Assembly: GCA_023213315.1 (NCBI GenBank)
Contig: JAKCPI010001598.1
Span: 124,001 to 188,000, forward strand
From: Euborellia annulipes
Taxonomy: Eukaryota; Arthropoda; Insecta; Dermaptera; Anisolabididae
Direction of reading: 5' to 3'
Length of the DNA: 64,000 bases
This document shows positions 12,430-25,107 of this stretch, piece by piece. Within the stretch, counting starts at the first letter, position 1. Each line of letters starts with the position of its first letter. The translations under genes and the position numbers were made by a program. The notes beneath the pieces are model-generated. The model did no database searches and was not told where the DNA came from. It saw only the letters and a program-made list of their open reading frames with translations.

Positions 12430-13495
12430 ATATAGGCTTATACTTATAGTTTCGTAACTGCACTAATTAAAATATTTAAAAATATATATAGGTAAATAAA
12501 ATGCTCTGCTATAGAATAGAGAGACTCTTTAGTTTATTGACAAATAAATACTTTGGGAAATTAAAAAAAAAAGTAAGCCATCCCTCCTCAAGCAAAATTA
12601 TGCTTACAAAATGGATTTCAACATGTTCGTTGACGAAGTAATTATTGAACTAGCAAGAAAAACTTCATAGTGTAATTCCTCTTAAGAAAGAGAAAAATGC
12701 ACTATAAATATATAGAGATCAGGAGAGGGATATATGAAAAGCAAAAAACCATCAAATTTTATGAAAAATTTAAGAAGCAACAATAACGACAAATATTCAA
12801 ATTTTATATTAGAAAAATTGCTCTTTGGTAAAATAATATAAGAAAATCAATAATTCATTTTCTTACTCATCTTTATTTAATAATTGCCCCTCTCTTTGAA
12901 TGACCTTTTTTTTAAACACCCGGTATTTAACTTAACTAAAAGACAAACCCTTTTGAATAGATATGAAAAGAAAAGAGCGAAAGAAGAAGAAAGAGAAAAG
13001 AAAAAGAACAAAAAATTAAAGTTTCTGATTCAAGTCATTAGGAGCATATAGAAATTTTAAATTGAATTTTTTTTTAAAGAAGAAGAAAGATTCTCTAATT
13101 TTCTTAAGAGAAAAAATATATTCATTGACCCATTATGAGTTTCTTTTTTTTTCATCCACCCCCTTTCCTTTTTTTCCAGTCTTGATTAAAAAGAAAAGAG
13201 GAAAATCTTGCCAACTTAGAAAAAAAAGAGAGAAATTAATAATTTACGCTCTTTTCTTTTTCTGCCTTTTTAATATAATATTCGAATGAATGGAAAATAA
13301 AGATTTATCCTAATGACAATAGAGCCTTAAATGACAAGAAGGGGTGTCTTTCAAAAGGGGGTGGCTTTCGCAGCCAAAGGAATCCTCACAATCTAATTAT
13401 TTATCGGGTTTAATTAAAATAACGGCAACGATGATGTCATAGAGTTAAGATAAATAATGAGTTTAAATAAAATACTATTACAATTCACTAAGAAA
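12430..13495. other. no gene seen
   Basis: AT-rich, A/G-rich between 12960 and 13260 with lysine-coding runs. Nothing recognisable. Confidence 0.5.
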
Positions 13496-13497
13496 TT

Positions 13498-14835
13498 AAA
13501 AATCTGGTGTGACTGGTTGCACAGCACACAACTTTCTCTTACCTTTGGTAATCGAAAGTTGTATTCTGAGCTTGTCATACCAGATTTTTTGTGTCGAGAT
13601 ATATTTAGTTTCCGCCGATATTTTAGAATTCAATAAGTAAAATTTATAAACATGGGAAAATATTTATATTTTTTACCATGGCAATCATTTCTCCTATCTT
13701 TTCTATGAAGCACAAGAGTAAAGTGTGCTTCAAACAATTTTGAAAGCAAAATGAGAATATACATTTTAAAGGCATGCAAAAAATAATTGATTTTTGAATT
13801 TTAATCAAAAATTAGAGCGAATTAAAATCGATAAAAACTGAAAAAGTAAATCAGAAAAGTAATAGTAGTACTCTTTGGTCGATTTTTGTTTCAAAGCCTA
13901 TTTTCACTCTTTATAACTTATTTATAAAATCCCAACCTTCTAACTCTTTTCGTTCTTGAGATATTTTGATCACAGACAGAACGTGTCGCTAAAACCCTTT
14001 GTTTTTGCATTCAGGGGACTTCAAAACGTGTACATCCATCAAAATCTCGACATCGAATTTTTGACATGAATCCAATACTTTCTCTCTCATTATATTGACA
14101 AATATAGAGGTAAGAGAAAGAAAAAAGAAAAAAGATTTATATTCTGTTAGGATGGCAACCATTTCTCCTATCTTTCCTATGACGTCCAAGAGTAAAGTGT
14201 ACTTCAAAACACTTTTAGGCAAAAATTAGAATATACATTTTAAAGAGCATAAAAAAATTGATTGTTGAATTTTAATCAATTTTGGTAGAGCGAATTTTGA
14301 GAAAATCGAAAAAAAAAGAAAAAAAGTACATCAGTAAAGTGCTAGTACTAGAGCTAGTACTTAAGCATGAAGGAATTGAGCTAGGAGGTTGAAATTTTAT
14401 ATATAAGTTAAGACAGCCTAGTGGAGCGTGAAAATAGGCTTTTAAACAAAATCGGCCAAAGAGTACTATTACTTTACTCAGGTACTTTTTCAGTATTTTT
14501 CGATTTTCTCAAAATTCGGTGCAACGACTTTGATTAAAATTCAAAAATTATTTTTTTAGATACTCTTTAAAATGTATATTCCCATTTTGCCATTGAAATC
14601 TTCTGAAGACCATTTACTCTTGTACTTCATAGAAAAAAGATAGTATAAATGGTTGCCATGGTAACAAAATATAAATAAGCAAATGGTTTATAAATTTTTC
14701 AAATTCAAATGTACCGTACTGTAGGAAACTAAATATATTTCGACACAAAAAAAATCTGGTGTGACAAGCACAGACCACAACTTTTCTTGAAGGTAAGAGA
14801 ATGTTATGTGCTGTGCGACCAATCACACCAGATTT
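13498..14835. repeat. family A cluster: reverse copy, reverse fragment, forward copy
   Basis: Reverse copy 13498-14118, internal reverse fragment 14120-14350, then forward copy 14355-14835 ending CACACCAGATTTT. The join at GTACTAGAGCTAGTAC is palindromic. Confidence 0.88.
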
Positions 14836-15524
14836 TTTTTTTTTTTTGAAATTTTTTATATTTCCTTCAACGTAAATGGAATTTTTTTCTTTTCTTTTTG
14901 GCCATCACATCTCTCCTCGTTATTTTTTTTTTTCTTTTCAAGTTTCCCAATTAAAGTCCAAACCAATTGTTGTTTTATTCCCACCCTTTTCATGTTACAA
15001 ACTTTACAAATCCTTATGGATTAAGTGAATACAGTACATAAAACGTAAGTCATTAAAAAGTGTGATAAATGAATTGAAATAATATCTTAATTATTGATAG
15101 ATTTTTTGAAATTTTTTATATTTCCTGGAACGAAAATAGAATCCTTTTGCCATCACATCTCGAATAATTATTTTTCTCTTTATTTTTCTTTCTATTCAAT
15201 CCATGTTTCGTAATTAAGGTCCAACGAACTGTTGTTTCACTCCCCTTTTCATTCGTAATGTTTTTATTCTATTGTATAAATAAATAGATCGATACTTTTT
15301 TTTTTTTTTATTTTAATAAAAGACTTTTGACTTCAAATAATAAGGAAATCTTATTCGATCCTTTTTTTCTAATAACAAAAGAGAAAAATGAACAAAAGAA
15401 AAGTTGTTTTGTTCGTGGTTTTTTTTTATATCCTCTTTGAAGATTATTTTTACTTTCTCATATATAGATGAAATATTATAATTGTCAAAAAAATAATTCG
15501 CAAGATTTTGATAATTTTCAGTTA

Positions 15525-16322
15525 GAGTGAATTTTCTGCTGAACTAATAGCAATAAATGAAGCCATAAGATATGTGATATCAGGTGACTATACCAATGCA
15601 GTTATTGTTTCCGACTCTCAAAGTGCGCTCATATCTCTCAAAATCAAAAGAAAAGCAAACATAAATAACATTCAGGCAGAAATCATAGAAAATAATTCTT
15701 ACTCAACTCTACCAGAACAACCGACAACTCAGTCTGCGCTGGACCAAGGGCTACAGTTCATCTAATGGTAATTAACAGTTACAATGCGGATTACCTAGCA
15801 AAAAGAGCTGGAACAGTAGGAGTATATATGCCCATCGGGACTCCTTGGTCCGATCTGATAGCTTCATTCAAAAGTAATATTAAAATAAAATGGCACAACC
15901 ACTGGCGGTATACTTCACAGACAAGAGGATCGGCTCTGGCCCTAGTTAAACCACTCCCATCTAGACCCTGGTTTGAATCTTCAAATTTAACAAGAAATGA
16001 AATAGTCACTTTCAATAGACTGAGAATAAATCATACTCTATGCAATGCGCACCTGTTCCAATTTAATAAAAAAGCCTCCCCACAAAGTACATGTAACCTA
16101 GCTCCAGCCACTCCAGAACATCTTATTATGACATGCCCAGTATTAACGGCCTCAAGAAACAATTTAAGAATAGAAATAGCACCAAACTTCAGATCGCCGC
16201 CTAAATACCTTGACATTTTAAAAGAAGCGTCAGATCCCACTGTTAAAGCAGTAGTTCACTTTATCAGAAGAAACTCTCTGTCAATATGGATCAACCGTTG
16301 CAGTAACCTAAATAGCACATAG
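15525..16322 (+). pseudogene. LINE reverse-transcriptase polyprotein C-terminus: RNase H and tail, frameshifted
   Basis: Two overlapping frames give the end of a non-LTR retrotransposon ORF2. Frame one has FSAELIAINEAIRY and VIVSDSQSALISLK, the RNase H acidic motifs (Glu in AEL, Asp in SDSQ). Around 15720-15780 the frame breaks. Frame two resumes with YNADYLAKRAG, the last RNase H motif, then a Cys/His tail with CNLAPATPEHLIMTCPV typical of Jockey/CR1/I-type LINE ends. The reverse transcriptase domain is not present, so this is a 5'-truncated dead copy. The stop is at 16320-16322. Confidence 0.8.
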
Positions 16323-16656
16323 CCCGGATTCCACACACCTCACACTTCAACAAGTTCTCAATCAAGTCTCCAGAACAGTGGTAATAGCATGTATTTTATA
16401 TTAATATTTTTCCACGTATTTACTGGTACTTTGATTGTGTTGTTGATAGAAATGTTTTACTATGTGTTTAATTTTGTTTGGGGGGAAGGGGGAGGTTTTT
16501 TTTTTTTCTTTTTGTATGAATGTTTTTCTATGTATTTATTTTGATTGTGGCATTTGTAGTAATGTTTTTTTCTATTTATGTATTTTATGTATGTGATGTA
16601 AACTGGCGGGATGGCCTGCGGCCAACAGCCATGGTCAATTAAAAAAAAAAAAAAAA
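15525..16656 (+). mobile_element. 5'-truncated LINE with 3' UTR and poly(A)
   Basis: The RNase H remnant is followed by a T/G-rich 3' region (words such as TGTATTTATTTTGATTGTGG) and ends in a run of about 18 A near 16640-16656, as expected for target-primed insertion. No clear target-site duplication was located at the 5' edge. Confidence 0.7.
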
Positions 16657-16671
16657 AATTACATAATTCTA

Positions 16672-16830
16672 AAATACCGCCATGCCTGGACCTCCAATGG
16701 ATATATTTACAAATAACGAGTATCGTAATAAGTCTTAAATGGCCTAAGTTGCCGAGAAGACTGTGTGTATGTGAGTGTGAATGGGAAAAAAGTGAGTGTT
16801 TTTATTAAAAAAAAAAAAAAAAAAAAAAAA
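16672..16830 (+). repeat. SINE-like unit, 3' body
   Basis: Contains ATGCCTGGACCTCCAATGG, TCTTAAATGGCCTAAGTTGC and the GACTGTGTGTATGTGAGTGT tail, ending in an A-run. No tRNA-like head; 5' truncated directly behind the LINE poly(A). Confidence 0.65.
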
Positions 16831-16837
16831 TATACTA

Positions 16838-16947
16838 ACATATATCTCGACACAAAAAAATCTGGTGTGACAAGCACAGAACACAACTATCGTTTACCGA
16901 AAGTAAGAGAAAGTTGTGTGCTGTGCCACCAGTCACAACAGATTTTT
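16838..16947 (+). repeat. family A terminal hairpin only
   Basis: AAAATCTGGTGTGACAAGCAC to GTCACAACAGATTTTT. It is the isolated hairpin end of family A, directly behind an A-run. Confidence 0.8.
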
Positions 16948-16949
16948 AT

Positions 16950-18297
16950 ATTTTATACATTTAAATAATAAAACTAATGAACAATCGACGAGAGTATTAT
17001 TAGTCAAACGCCTTGAGTTTAGACAACCTAAACGCTTAGCTGTCACAAGTGTTGTATCCTTCAATTCTTTTTAAAACAGATGATTTATTTATTTTATTTG
17101 TGTAAACAAAAGGCTCGTGTCTCAAGAGTGGCATAGAGGGCACTCACTGCAACACCACTGCATAGTGGAGTGCCGATTGAACATTATATACACTTGTATG
17201 TAATGTATTTAATAAGAAACTATGAAAATTTGTGGCGGCATTTAATATTATTATTATATTGGGGATGAATTGAAATTTGTGGAATACAACTTAAACGGGA
17301 AATAAAAATTTTATTTTTCCCATATTCAAAACTAGATGTTTTTTTCATTATGTAAAAACTATTTATAAATTTGAAAATTTAGCATAGCAACAGAGCAAAA
17401 TCAATATTACAATTATTTCTTAGAATAGCGGGCAAAGTTGTTCGTTCAGCTTAGTCCGACAATTTATTTTGTTTTATAATAATAACAAAATCAAGCATCG
17501 TAAGCTTCTCTAAGAGTCATTAGAAGAAAGTGTAGAGGAAGTTTATTTGTTCGGTGATGATATAAGAGAAATAATTTTCTTCTCCCTCATTCGGGGCCCA
17601 CACGTTCCATTTCAATTATTATATTATCAATGATCAGTTTCTTTTGAGATATTTCCCTTTTCATTCTTTTATCGAAGAAAGAAGAAGACTGTTGGGGTCG
17701 ATCTGAAAAAGAGATGGGGTGGTATACGCCCCCTTCCCCCACCCCACCCCCACCCCTCAACTCTAACAAAATTACACCATCCGCGAGAGAAGAGAGGGTA
17801 CAAAATAAAGTTAGCACTTTTTTTTTCTTCTTTTTTTTGCCTGTGGTAATTCTATTGGGCAAGATAAAAATACGGAATATGTTCTCGTTTATATTTTTCC
17901 CCACACTCCTTTCTTTTTCTTCTTCTACTTCTTCCTCTTCATTTTTTTTTTTTTTTTTTGATTTACTTGAATGACAATCAAGAGCCTCATTGCTGAGGCG
18001 TGTGTATTTTTTTTCTTCTGAATAAGGACTAATTTAGAAAAATAAATATTGTCCCCAAAACATCAACAACAACAACAACAACAACTTTTTTTTCTCTATT
18101 TTTTAGGAATAAATTAAATATGCAAAGTGGTGTGGTTTTGGATTAGAAGGGAGATATATAGATGTATCTTCAATAGCGTGTTAATTATAACAAATTTTCA
18201 TTTAAAAAAAATCCCTTTTTTTTATATTATTTCTTTTCAAGGATAAAAACAACTCTAATAATAAGATAAAATATATTTTGCGTGATGTATTTGTGGT
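16950..18297. other. no gene seen
   Basis: AT-rich sequence with a C-rich patch (17728-17757), long T runs and a CAA microsatellite (18061-18085). Open frames at 17587-17974 come from low-complexity tracts on both strands. Confidence 0.5.
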
Positions 18298-18380
18298 TTG
18301 ATTGGGCATATTGCGCACCATGGACTCGAACCAGGATTTACCGCTTTCGAGGGCTACCGATATCCTAGACAAATAGCTTT
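18298..18380 (-). repeat. tRNA-like fragment of the second SINE family
   Basis: Minus strand TCTAGGATATCGGTAGCCC, CGAAAGCGGTAAATCC, TGGTTCGAGTCCATGGTGCG. Closely resembles the head of the 49.9 kb copy. No tail found. Confidence 0.55.
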
Positions 18381-18437
18381 AAAAAAGTCTATTGGTTGTT
18401 TATTAAAGCTTTTGTAGTTTTGAACTATTAGTAAGCT

Positions 18438-19055
18438 TATTAGGGGAATTTTTAATTATAGACCATATTTTTGTATTAATTATTTATTAAAAGTATAAAT
18501 ACTCGTACAACGTTTCAACTGTTTATTCTGTAGCTGTTATTAAGTACTGTGCGCTTGCTCAGACTCAAGTGAAACTAACCGTTAGTTACGTGCCTTTTTA
18601 TATACAACGACGTCAGCGTCATCTGCAGGCATCCTATGAAGTTACAAATTTTTCTGTTATTTTCACTCATTCCCATGAAGTTAGTCACAATCATCAAAGC
18701 AAGTGTTTACATAATAATATTTTATACCATCTGTGTTAAAATCAAATTCAAAAAACTTATTGTAACATCATGCTTTTTGTGTAAACACTTGTTGATGATT
18801 GGGACTAACTTCATGGGAATGAGTGAAAATGGCGGGAAAATTTGTATCTAACTTCATAGAAATGACTGCAGATGGCGGTGACGTCGTTGTATATAAAAAG
18901 GCACGTAACGGTCGTGACGGTTAGTTTCACTTGAGTCAGAACAAGTGCACAGTACTTGATAATGTCTGCAGAATAAGCAGTCGAAACGTTGTACAGTATC
19001 TATATTTTTTATATATAATATAAAACAAATAAGAGATCTATAATTACAAATTCAC
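18438..19055. mobile_element. palindromic MITE (about 600 bp)
   Basis: Arms mirror from TTTTTAATTATAGACCATAT to a centre near 18750 (CATTCCCATGAAGTTAGTCA against its inverse). Both arms carry the GCAGAATAAGCAG...CGAAACGTTGTAC motif in inverted orientation. An open frame through the centre (18636-18851) is a palindrome artefact. Confidence 0.88.
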
Positions 19056-19078
19056 TTAATGAATTTTTTGTTTTTTTA

Positions 19079-19480
19079 GGGGGGGGGGGCCGGAACAAAA
19101 AAAAAACCAACCCAATCGGTTGGGGTGGCGGGGGGCGGGGGCGCCCCCGCCCCCCCCAGAAGGGGGGGGGAAACCCCCCCCCATTTTATTTGTATATATT
19201 TTTAAATTGAACACACAGGACACACACAAACACAGACAGACAATGTCGCGAAAACCACTTTTTTGGACTCAGGGTGCCTCAAAACGAGAGGATCCATCAA
19301 AATATTGACATAGAATTTTTGACATGACCAATACCGTACTTTCTCTCTCTATATATTAACATATATAGAGGTAAGAGAAAGTAAAAAATATACCGGAAAT
19401 TAAATATATGTCGACAAAAAATCTGGTGTGACAAGCACAGAACACAACTTTAAAGTTGTGCTGTATGACCAAACATACCA
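19079..19480 (-). repeat. G/C homopolymer block and truncated family A copy
   Basis: 19079-19182 alternates long G runs and C runs. From 19205 family A resumes (ACAATGTCGCGAAAACCACT to GGTAAGAGAAAGTA at 19385), followed by a second hairpin end to 19475. The G/C block replaces the usual CCATGGGGGTGCC part of the family. Confidence 0.75.
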
Positions 19481-20252
19481 TATTTTTAGTTTTAAACACA
19501 CACCTATATGTAAACACATTTGCAAAATTGTCCACCCACGCAGCAGTAGACAGCCATTTATTAAAATCTTATTTTATCAATTTTCCTCCCCGGTGTGTAC
19601 AAAGTAGAGGTATATAATAAAAAGAGATTGTGTTTCTATATTCGACGATGCGATGCAATCTTTTATACTTAAATGCTCCCTCTGTGGTGAGTTTTATTGC
19701 CATTTTGTCTGTCTGTCTGTCCGTCTGTCTCGCCTGGATGCAAAACGACCCTACGAAGAATGTATTTCCATCTCTAAGATATTACCCAGAGATAGGAAAA
19801 GGAAAAAAACATTTCGCATCGATATATAGTATATGACCACAACTAAAAGGGAAATAAGGGTGAGATCGAATGACCTCTTAGAAAAAATTCCATTTTTAAC
19901 CCTCTCTCTCTCTCTCTCTCTCTTTTTATGTATCAGACCAGAGAGGCACCTTATTATTAAGTGATATACAGTGTGTGCCATTTCGATGAAAGGGGATAGC
20001 AATAACAGCGTGTTTCATTTGATGTTACAGAGATTATAAATAAGAAAAAAAATTTTATGATATTATTAAAGTAATGCATAAATCTTAGATATTTTTAATA
20101 TCTTGAATATTTACCACTAGTAGCGTGGAAATAGTTAAATTTTTTAATCAAAACAAAAAAAATTTTTACTATTATAAAATTTAATAGAATCGGAATTTTG
20201 ATTATGCCCTTTTTTGGGGATCCCGTGTAAGTGGGAGTCCTAATCTAATAGT

Positions 20253-20942
20253 CGGAGAGCTGACAACAAAAATGGGCAAGAGTTATCTGAAGGCTAATAT
20301 TTTCAGAATAGGTTGCATGTTAGTGATGGAAAGATACTCTAGAGTCGGCACATCCAGTACCGGGAAACGGACCTTTGGCGGGAATAAGCCGGTAAAGTTG
20401 TGGGAAAATGGTTTTTGGCAAATATTTCGAAAACTATGAGGTTTTCAGGAAAAATTCATCTATCAAAAATAATCAAAATTAAATTACAAGCAAAAATGGT
20501 CTAGTACATAATCATGCTAAAGTGAACTGTTCGGGAGATTTAGAGGTGTGAAATTTGTAATTCATATAATGGTTGTTTGTCATGGTAACAAGATATACTG
20601 GTAAATATTTCTCTATCTCAGTGTCTCCTTTCAAATGAATTATAATTTTTACCCCTCTAAATCTTCCGAACCGTTCACTCTAGCGGGATTAGGTACTAGA
20701 CCATTTTTGTTTGTAATTTAATTTCGAATATTTTTGTATAGATGAATTTTTTCGGAAAGCTGCATAGTTTTCGAGATATTTGCGAAAAACCATCTTCCTG
20801 CAACTTTAGCGGTTTATTCCCGCCAAAGGCTCAGCTAGTGGAAGTGTTTACTCTAGAATATCTTTCCATCACTAAAATGCAACCTATTCTGAAAATATTA
20901 GCCTTCAGAAAACTCTTGCCCACTTTAGTCACCAGCTCTTGG
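20253..20942. mobile_element. foldback element with about 330-bp arms
   Basis: GGGCAAGAGTTATCTGAAGG near 20273 mirrors CTTCAGAAAACTCTTGCCCA near 20905, and pairing continues inward to a centre around 20590. Open frames at 20742-20999 and 20831-21016 run through the arms and are not genes. Confidence 0.88.
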
Positions 20943-21094
20943 ACTATAAGGCTTGAGAAGCTTTTCCGTAAATTCGGCACTAAATACATGCTAATATAAT
21001 CGTTCCAATATTTCATACTATTTCATATCGCTTATCAGTTTATATATTAAGATAGAAATTTAAAAGATTCAAAATAATAATTAACATGAATAAA

Positions 21095-21610
21095 AAAATC
21101 TGGTTTCCGGCAGTACGCAGGGCCGGATCTAGGGAGGGGGGGGGGCAGTGGGTGCAATTAAAGAAAGATTTACTAAAAAAATGGTAAAATGATATGAATT
21201 TTGTATAGAAAAATTTGAGGGGGCGGCAAATTAAATTTTGCCCTTCCTAAAAAATCTCGTAGTTCCGACCATGACAGTACGGTACATTTGAATTAAAGAT
21301 ATAAAATTTATAAACATGGAAAAATATTTAATAGTATATTTTTTATCATGGCAACCATTTCTCCTATCTTTCCTATAAAGTACAAGAGTAAAGTGGTCTT
21401 CAAACAATTTTAAGAGCAAAATGAGAATATACAATTTAAAGAGCATCTAAAAAAGAATTGATTTGTGAATTTTAATCAAAATCGTTAAAGCGAATTTTGA
21501 GAAAATTAAAAAAAAACTGTAAAAGTACATCAGTAAAGTACTAGTACTCGTTGGCCGATTTTGATCAAAACCTTCGTGTCACGTGCCAGAGGGGTGCATA
21601 TTGATCCGAG
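21095..21610 (-). repeat. family A copy interrupted by a GGGCCGGATCTAGGG element
   Basis: Family A text (AAATCTGGTTTCCGGCAGTACG, then ACGGTACATTTGAATTAAAG) is split by 21117-21270, which begins GGGCCGGATCTAGGGAGG and recurs inverted at 52.78-52.98 kb. Copy ends near 21600. Confidence 0.8.
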
Positions 21611-22464
21611 TTTCAATATATTGAAATTTCTTTCAATATAACACCCTTACTAGGGATTATGATGCAAATAAAAGAAAATACTCTAAACAGTAAAGCCCTA
21701 GCCACAAGGTCTTGAAGCCCTTTAGTTCTCCTGCAGCAACACACAACAAACAAAATGAGATGCAAGCTGCAACATTGTAACTTGAAACTAATGCCTATCA
21801 GGGCTACTTGGGTTTTACAAATTTGACTACCGTTGCATTATTATCAAAAATATTTCTTTTGTTTAATAAAAGGAATTTAATTTTCTTTATCAAATGAATT
21901 TCTCAAATAAAGGATCATTCAATTGGTCAAATGATAATATATATTTTGGCAGGGCAAAGAAAATGACTGGTGCAAATGTGGGGATGCTGGTGGTCGTGCA
22001 TATTCATGAAAGAGCATGAGTGAGAGAGAGAAAGGGAGAGTATAACAATTTGGTTAAATAAGGTGAGGCAACTTGGCGGCTGGGCAGAATCATCAAAGCC
22101 TCTATTCAAATCAAAATACACCCTTTTAACATTTTAAATTGCCCTTTCATTGCGCCTCACATAAACATACATTTAGTTTATAAATTCAATTAGACGCCCT
22201 TCAAGAAAGAATTAGAAAACTTGACGATTTACTTTGAGATATGAATTAATATTATGAACAGGTATTTTAAGTTGAGGTAGCTCCTGTCTTTTGAAGAAGT
22301 CTCCACATATGGGAAAAAATTTTATTTTTTACAACCCACGTCAATTTACTTTACTAAATTGAGATTATTTTTAAATAAAATGAAATAGAAATGTCTTCCA
22401 AGTGCATGACAGAGTCTTAAATTAACTCGTGTTTGTTGGAATCTAAATGACCATTTATTATTCC

Positions 22465-22585
22465 AGGCGAAAGATCGGGATTGGTGACCCCTGAGCAATC
22501 AGCGTGTGGAACGTTCCCCGGTAGCATTGGATATTTTAAAAATATATTAAAAAATAAACACCCCTAAATGGCCTCTGTAGTTCAG
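22465..22585 (+). repeat. dispersed repeat shared with 0.5 kb
   Basis: Contains ATCGGGATTGGTGACCCCTG and AATCAGCGTGTGGAACG, then ACCCCTAAATGGCCTCTGTA. It abuts a family A copy that starts at 22577. Confidence 0.65.
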
Positions 22586-23690
22586 TAAACGAAAGTTGTG
22601 TTCTGTGCTTGTCCCACCAGATTTTTTGTGTCGTCGTATATTTAGTTTCCGACATTAAGTTACGGTACATTCGAATTTCATGATGTAAAATTTATAAGTA
22701 TTTCTTATGAAGTACAAGAGAAAAGTCGTGTTCAGAAAATTTCAATGGCAAAATGAGAATATACATTTTAAAGAGCATCTAAAGAATAATTGATTAAAGA
22801 ATAATTGATTTTTGAATAAAATCGTCGGAGCGAATTTTGAGAAAATCGAAAAAAACTGAAAAAATGCATCAATAAAGTACTAGTATTCTTTGATCAATTT
22901 TGTTCAAAAGCTTCGTGTCACGTGCTAGGGGGAGGGGGGTGCTTAACTTAAATATAAAATTTTAACCTCAAAGCTCTTTTTGTTCTTGAGATATTTTGTT
23001 CACACACAGACAGACCATGTCGCGAAAACCACTTTTTACTTTTTTTTGATTCAGGGGACCTCAAAATCCAGTATAATATATATCCAGCAAAATCTCGACA
23101 TCGAATTTTTGACATGAATCCAATACTTTCTTTCTCTCTATATATATTAACATATATAGAGGTAAGAGAAAGTAAAAAAAGATGTAAAATTTATAAATTA
23201 ATGTTTTATGGCTGTGGATTACTCTGGATTTGCGCCAAGAGATAAATAAAAAAAATCTTTTATTTAATCTCTTGGCTGCAAAGTCCCAGCGAATCCTGAG
23301 TAAAATTTATAATAGAAAAATATTAAATTTTGTTACCATGGCAACTATTTCTCCTATCTTCTCTATAATATACAAGAGTAAAGGTGTGCTTCAAACAATT
23401 TTTATAGCAAAATGAGTATATACATTTTAGGAAAGAGCATCTAAAAAATAATTGATTTATGAATTTTAATTTAATTTTGAGAAAATCGAAAAAACTGAAA
23501 ATTCACAGTACATCAGTAAACTACTGGTAGGCCTACTCTATGGCCATTTTTGTTCAAAAGTTTCATGACAGGGAGTACCTAACTTAAATATCAAATTTCA
23601 GCCTCCTAGCTCTTTTCGTCTTGAGATATTTTATTCACAGACAGACAGACAATTTCGCGAGACCCTACTACTTAACAAACATGCCTTTTC
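22577..23690 (-). repeat. two family A copies in tandem
   Basis: First copy 22577-23172 ends TAGAGGTAAGAGAAAGTA. Second starts GATGTAAAATTTATAAAT at about 23183 and runs to 23690, with an unrelated insert of about 80 bp near 23205-23300. Confidence 0.82.
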
Positions 23691-23699
23691 AGCAAAATA

Positions 23700-25105
23700 T
23701 TAAATTTATTACACTGTAGTTATATTCTAGGATTTTAGAACACAAATATGATTAGACAACTTGTAAATTGTTGAAGGCCCTAAAGTCCACTATCTCATAT
23801 GGCCTACCAAGTGTATTTAAGATTATTTAAATCGCAAATTAATTTTAAGTTGAGTCGGGAGGATGTCTTAAAAGAAAAGAGGAACCCCATTCGTTCCTTA
23901 TCTCGACTTTTTCTTCTTTTTTTTTTTAATAATATAAAATTACATAAGTTTTGAAATCATTAGATATAAGATCTCATGTTTTTAAAACTTTGTTCAACGG
24001 AATGTCTATCTCTCTAGATTACGTATTAAGTTAATTAAGAAGAAGAGGAAGAAGAACAAGAAGAAGAAGATGGATGATAATATTTCCTCATCTAAGCATA
24101 GAAACTTTTCATCTCGAAAATTAACCAAAATGGCGTTCATTTATTATACACAAGTGTTTCCGCTTGACTTCTTTAACAGATTATTCAAATGTTATATAAA
24201 TGCATGGAAATTTAGAGAAACTTTTATATCAAACAACAACAAGTGTTTCAAAAGTATGCTTGTTATTTTGCAAAAGCATTTTGATGTTCAAGAGAAGGAA
24301 AAGGGGTTAAGAGTGAAGAAGATTATTGCCGATTTTTTTTTAATATTATAAATTCCCTAAAATTTCTTAAAATTGAGGAATTCTTATTGAAATTAAGAAA
24401 GAGCGTACTAATCGATACACGAGAAGAAAAATATGAGTGTAGACCATAAAATAGGAACAGCATGTAAAGTAATCGTCTGATTTTAATCTCATTCCACAAC
24501 CTTTGAGAAAACAATAACCAAAACAGCTTGTTAATAGCAAGACAGATAATCAACAAAAAGTCCTAAATCAAACACCAAAGGAAACTGACAATGAAAAGAG
24601 AAAGATTTGAAATATTAGAAACGAAACTTATGCGTCAATAATCACCTATAATACTGGCTAACGTCAAACTAGAGGTTTGTTCGTTTCATTTTCCATGCTA
24701 TTTTTGTCAAAAGGTAAATTTTGCAAGTTTTTCTAGTGTGCAGTTAGCGTGCAAAAAATGAAACGAACAGAATGAGGTGCAAAATGTGTAAATTAGACAA
24801 TGGCAATCGAAACAAACATACCTTATTAATAGTTTTTTTAGTCGAAAATTTTTTATATTTTTATAACAATAGAGAGATAATAAGAGCAGAAAGCCAAATG
24901 GGAAAGTCCATATGTAAATGAAATTCCAAATTATGAATTATTTAATAGTTTAATTCACTCGCTTCTACATTTAGCTGTCTGCTACTTTCAACACTCTACT
25001 ATTAAAAATATACAATCGTCTTTAAAAAAAATGCATGAAATAATATACTAGATAGGTAGAAAAAAAAATTTTTTAAAGTGAAAAAAAAAAAATGTTTGTA
25101 TAAAT
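23700..25105. other. no gene seen
   Basis: A GAAGAAGA-rich run (24040-24070) precedes an ATG-started 93-codon frame (24070-24351) without known domains. 24676-24775 holds a fold-back with TTCGTTTCATTTT and AAAATGAAACGAA ends. Confidence 0.45.
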
Positions 25106-25107
25106 AT

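Noticed and set aside
20742..21016. overlapping frames on both strands
   Set aside because: Both lie in one arm of a foldback element (20253-20942) and have no domain.
24070..24351. ATG-started 93-codon frame after a GAAGAAGA run
   Set aside because: No domain, no related sequence recognised, and the length is within what AT-poor patches give by chance. Left as undecided, not annotated.
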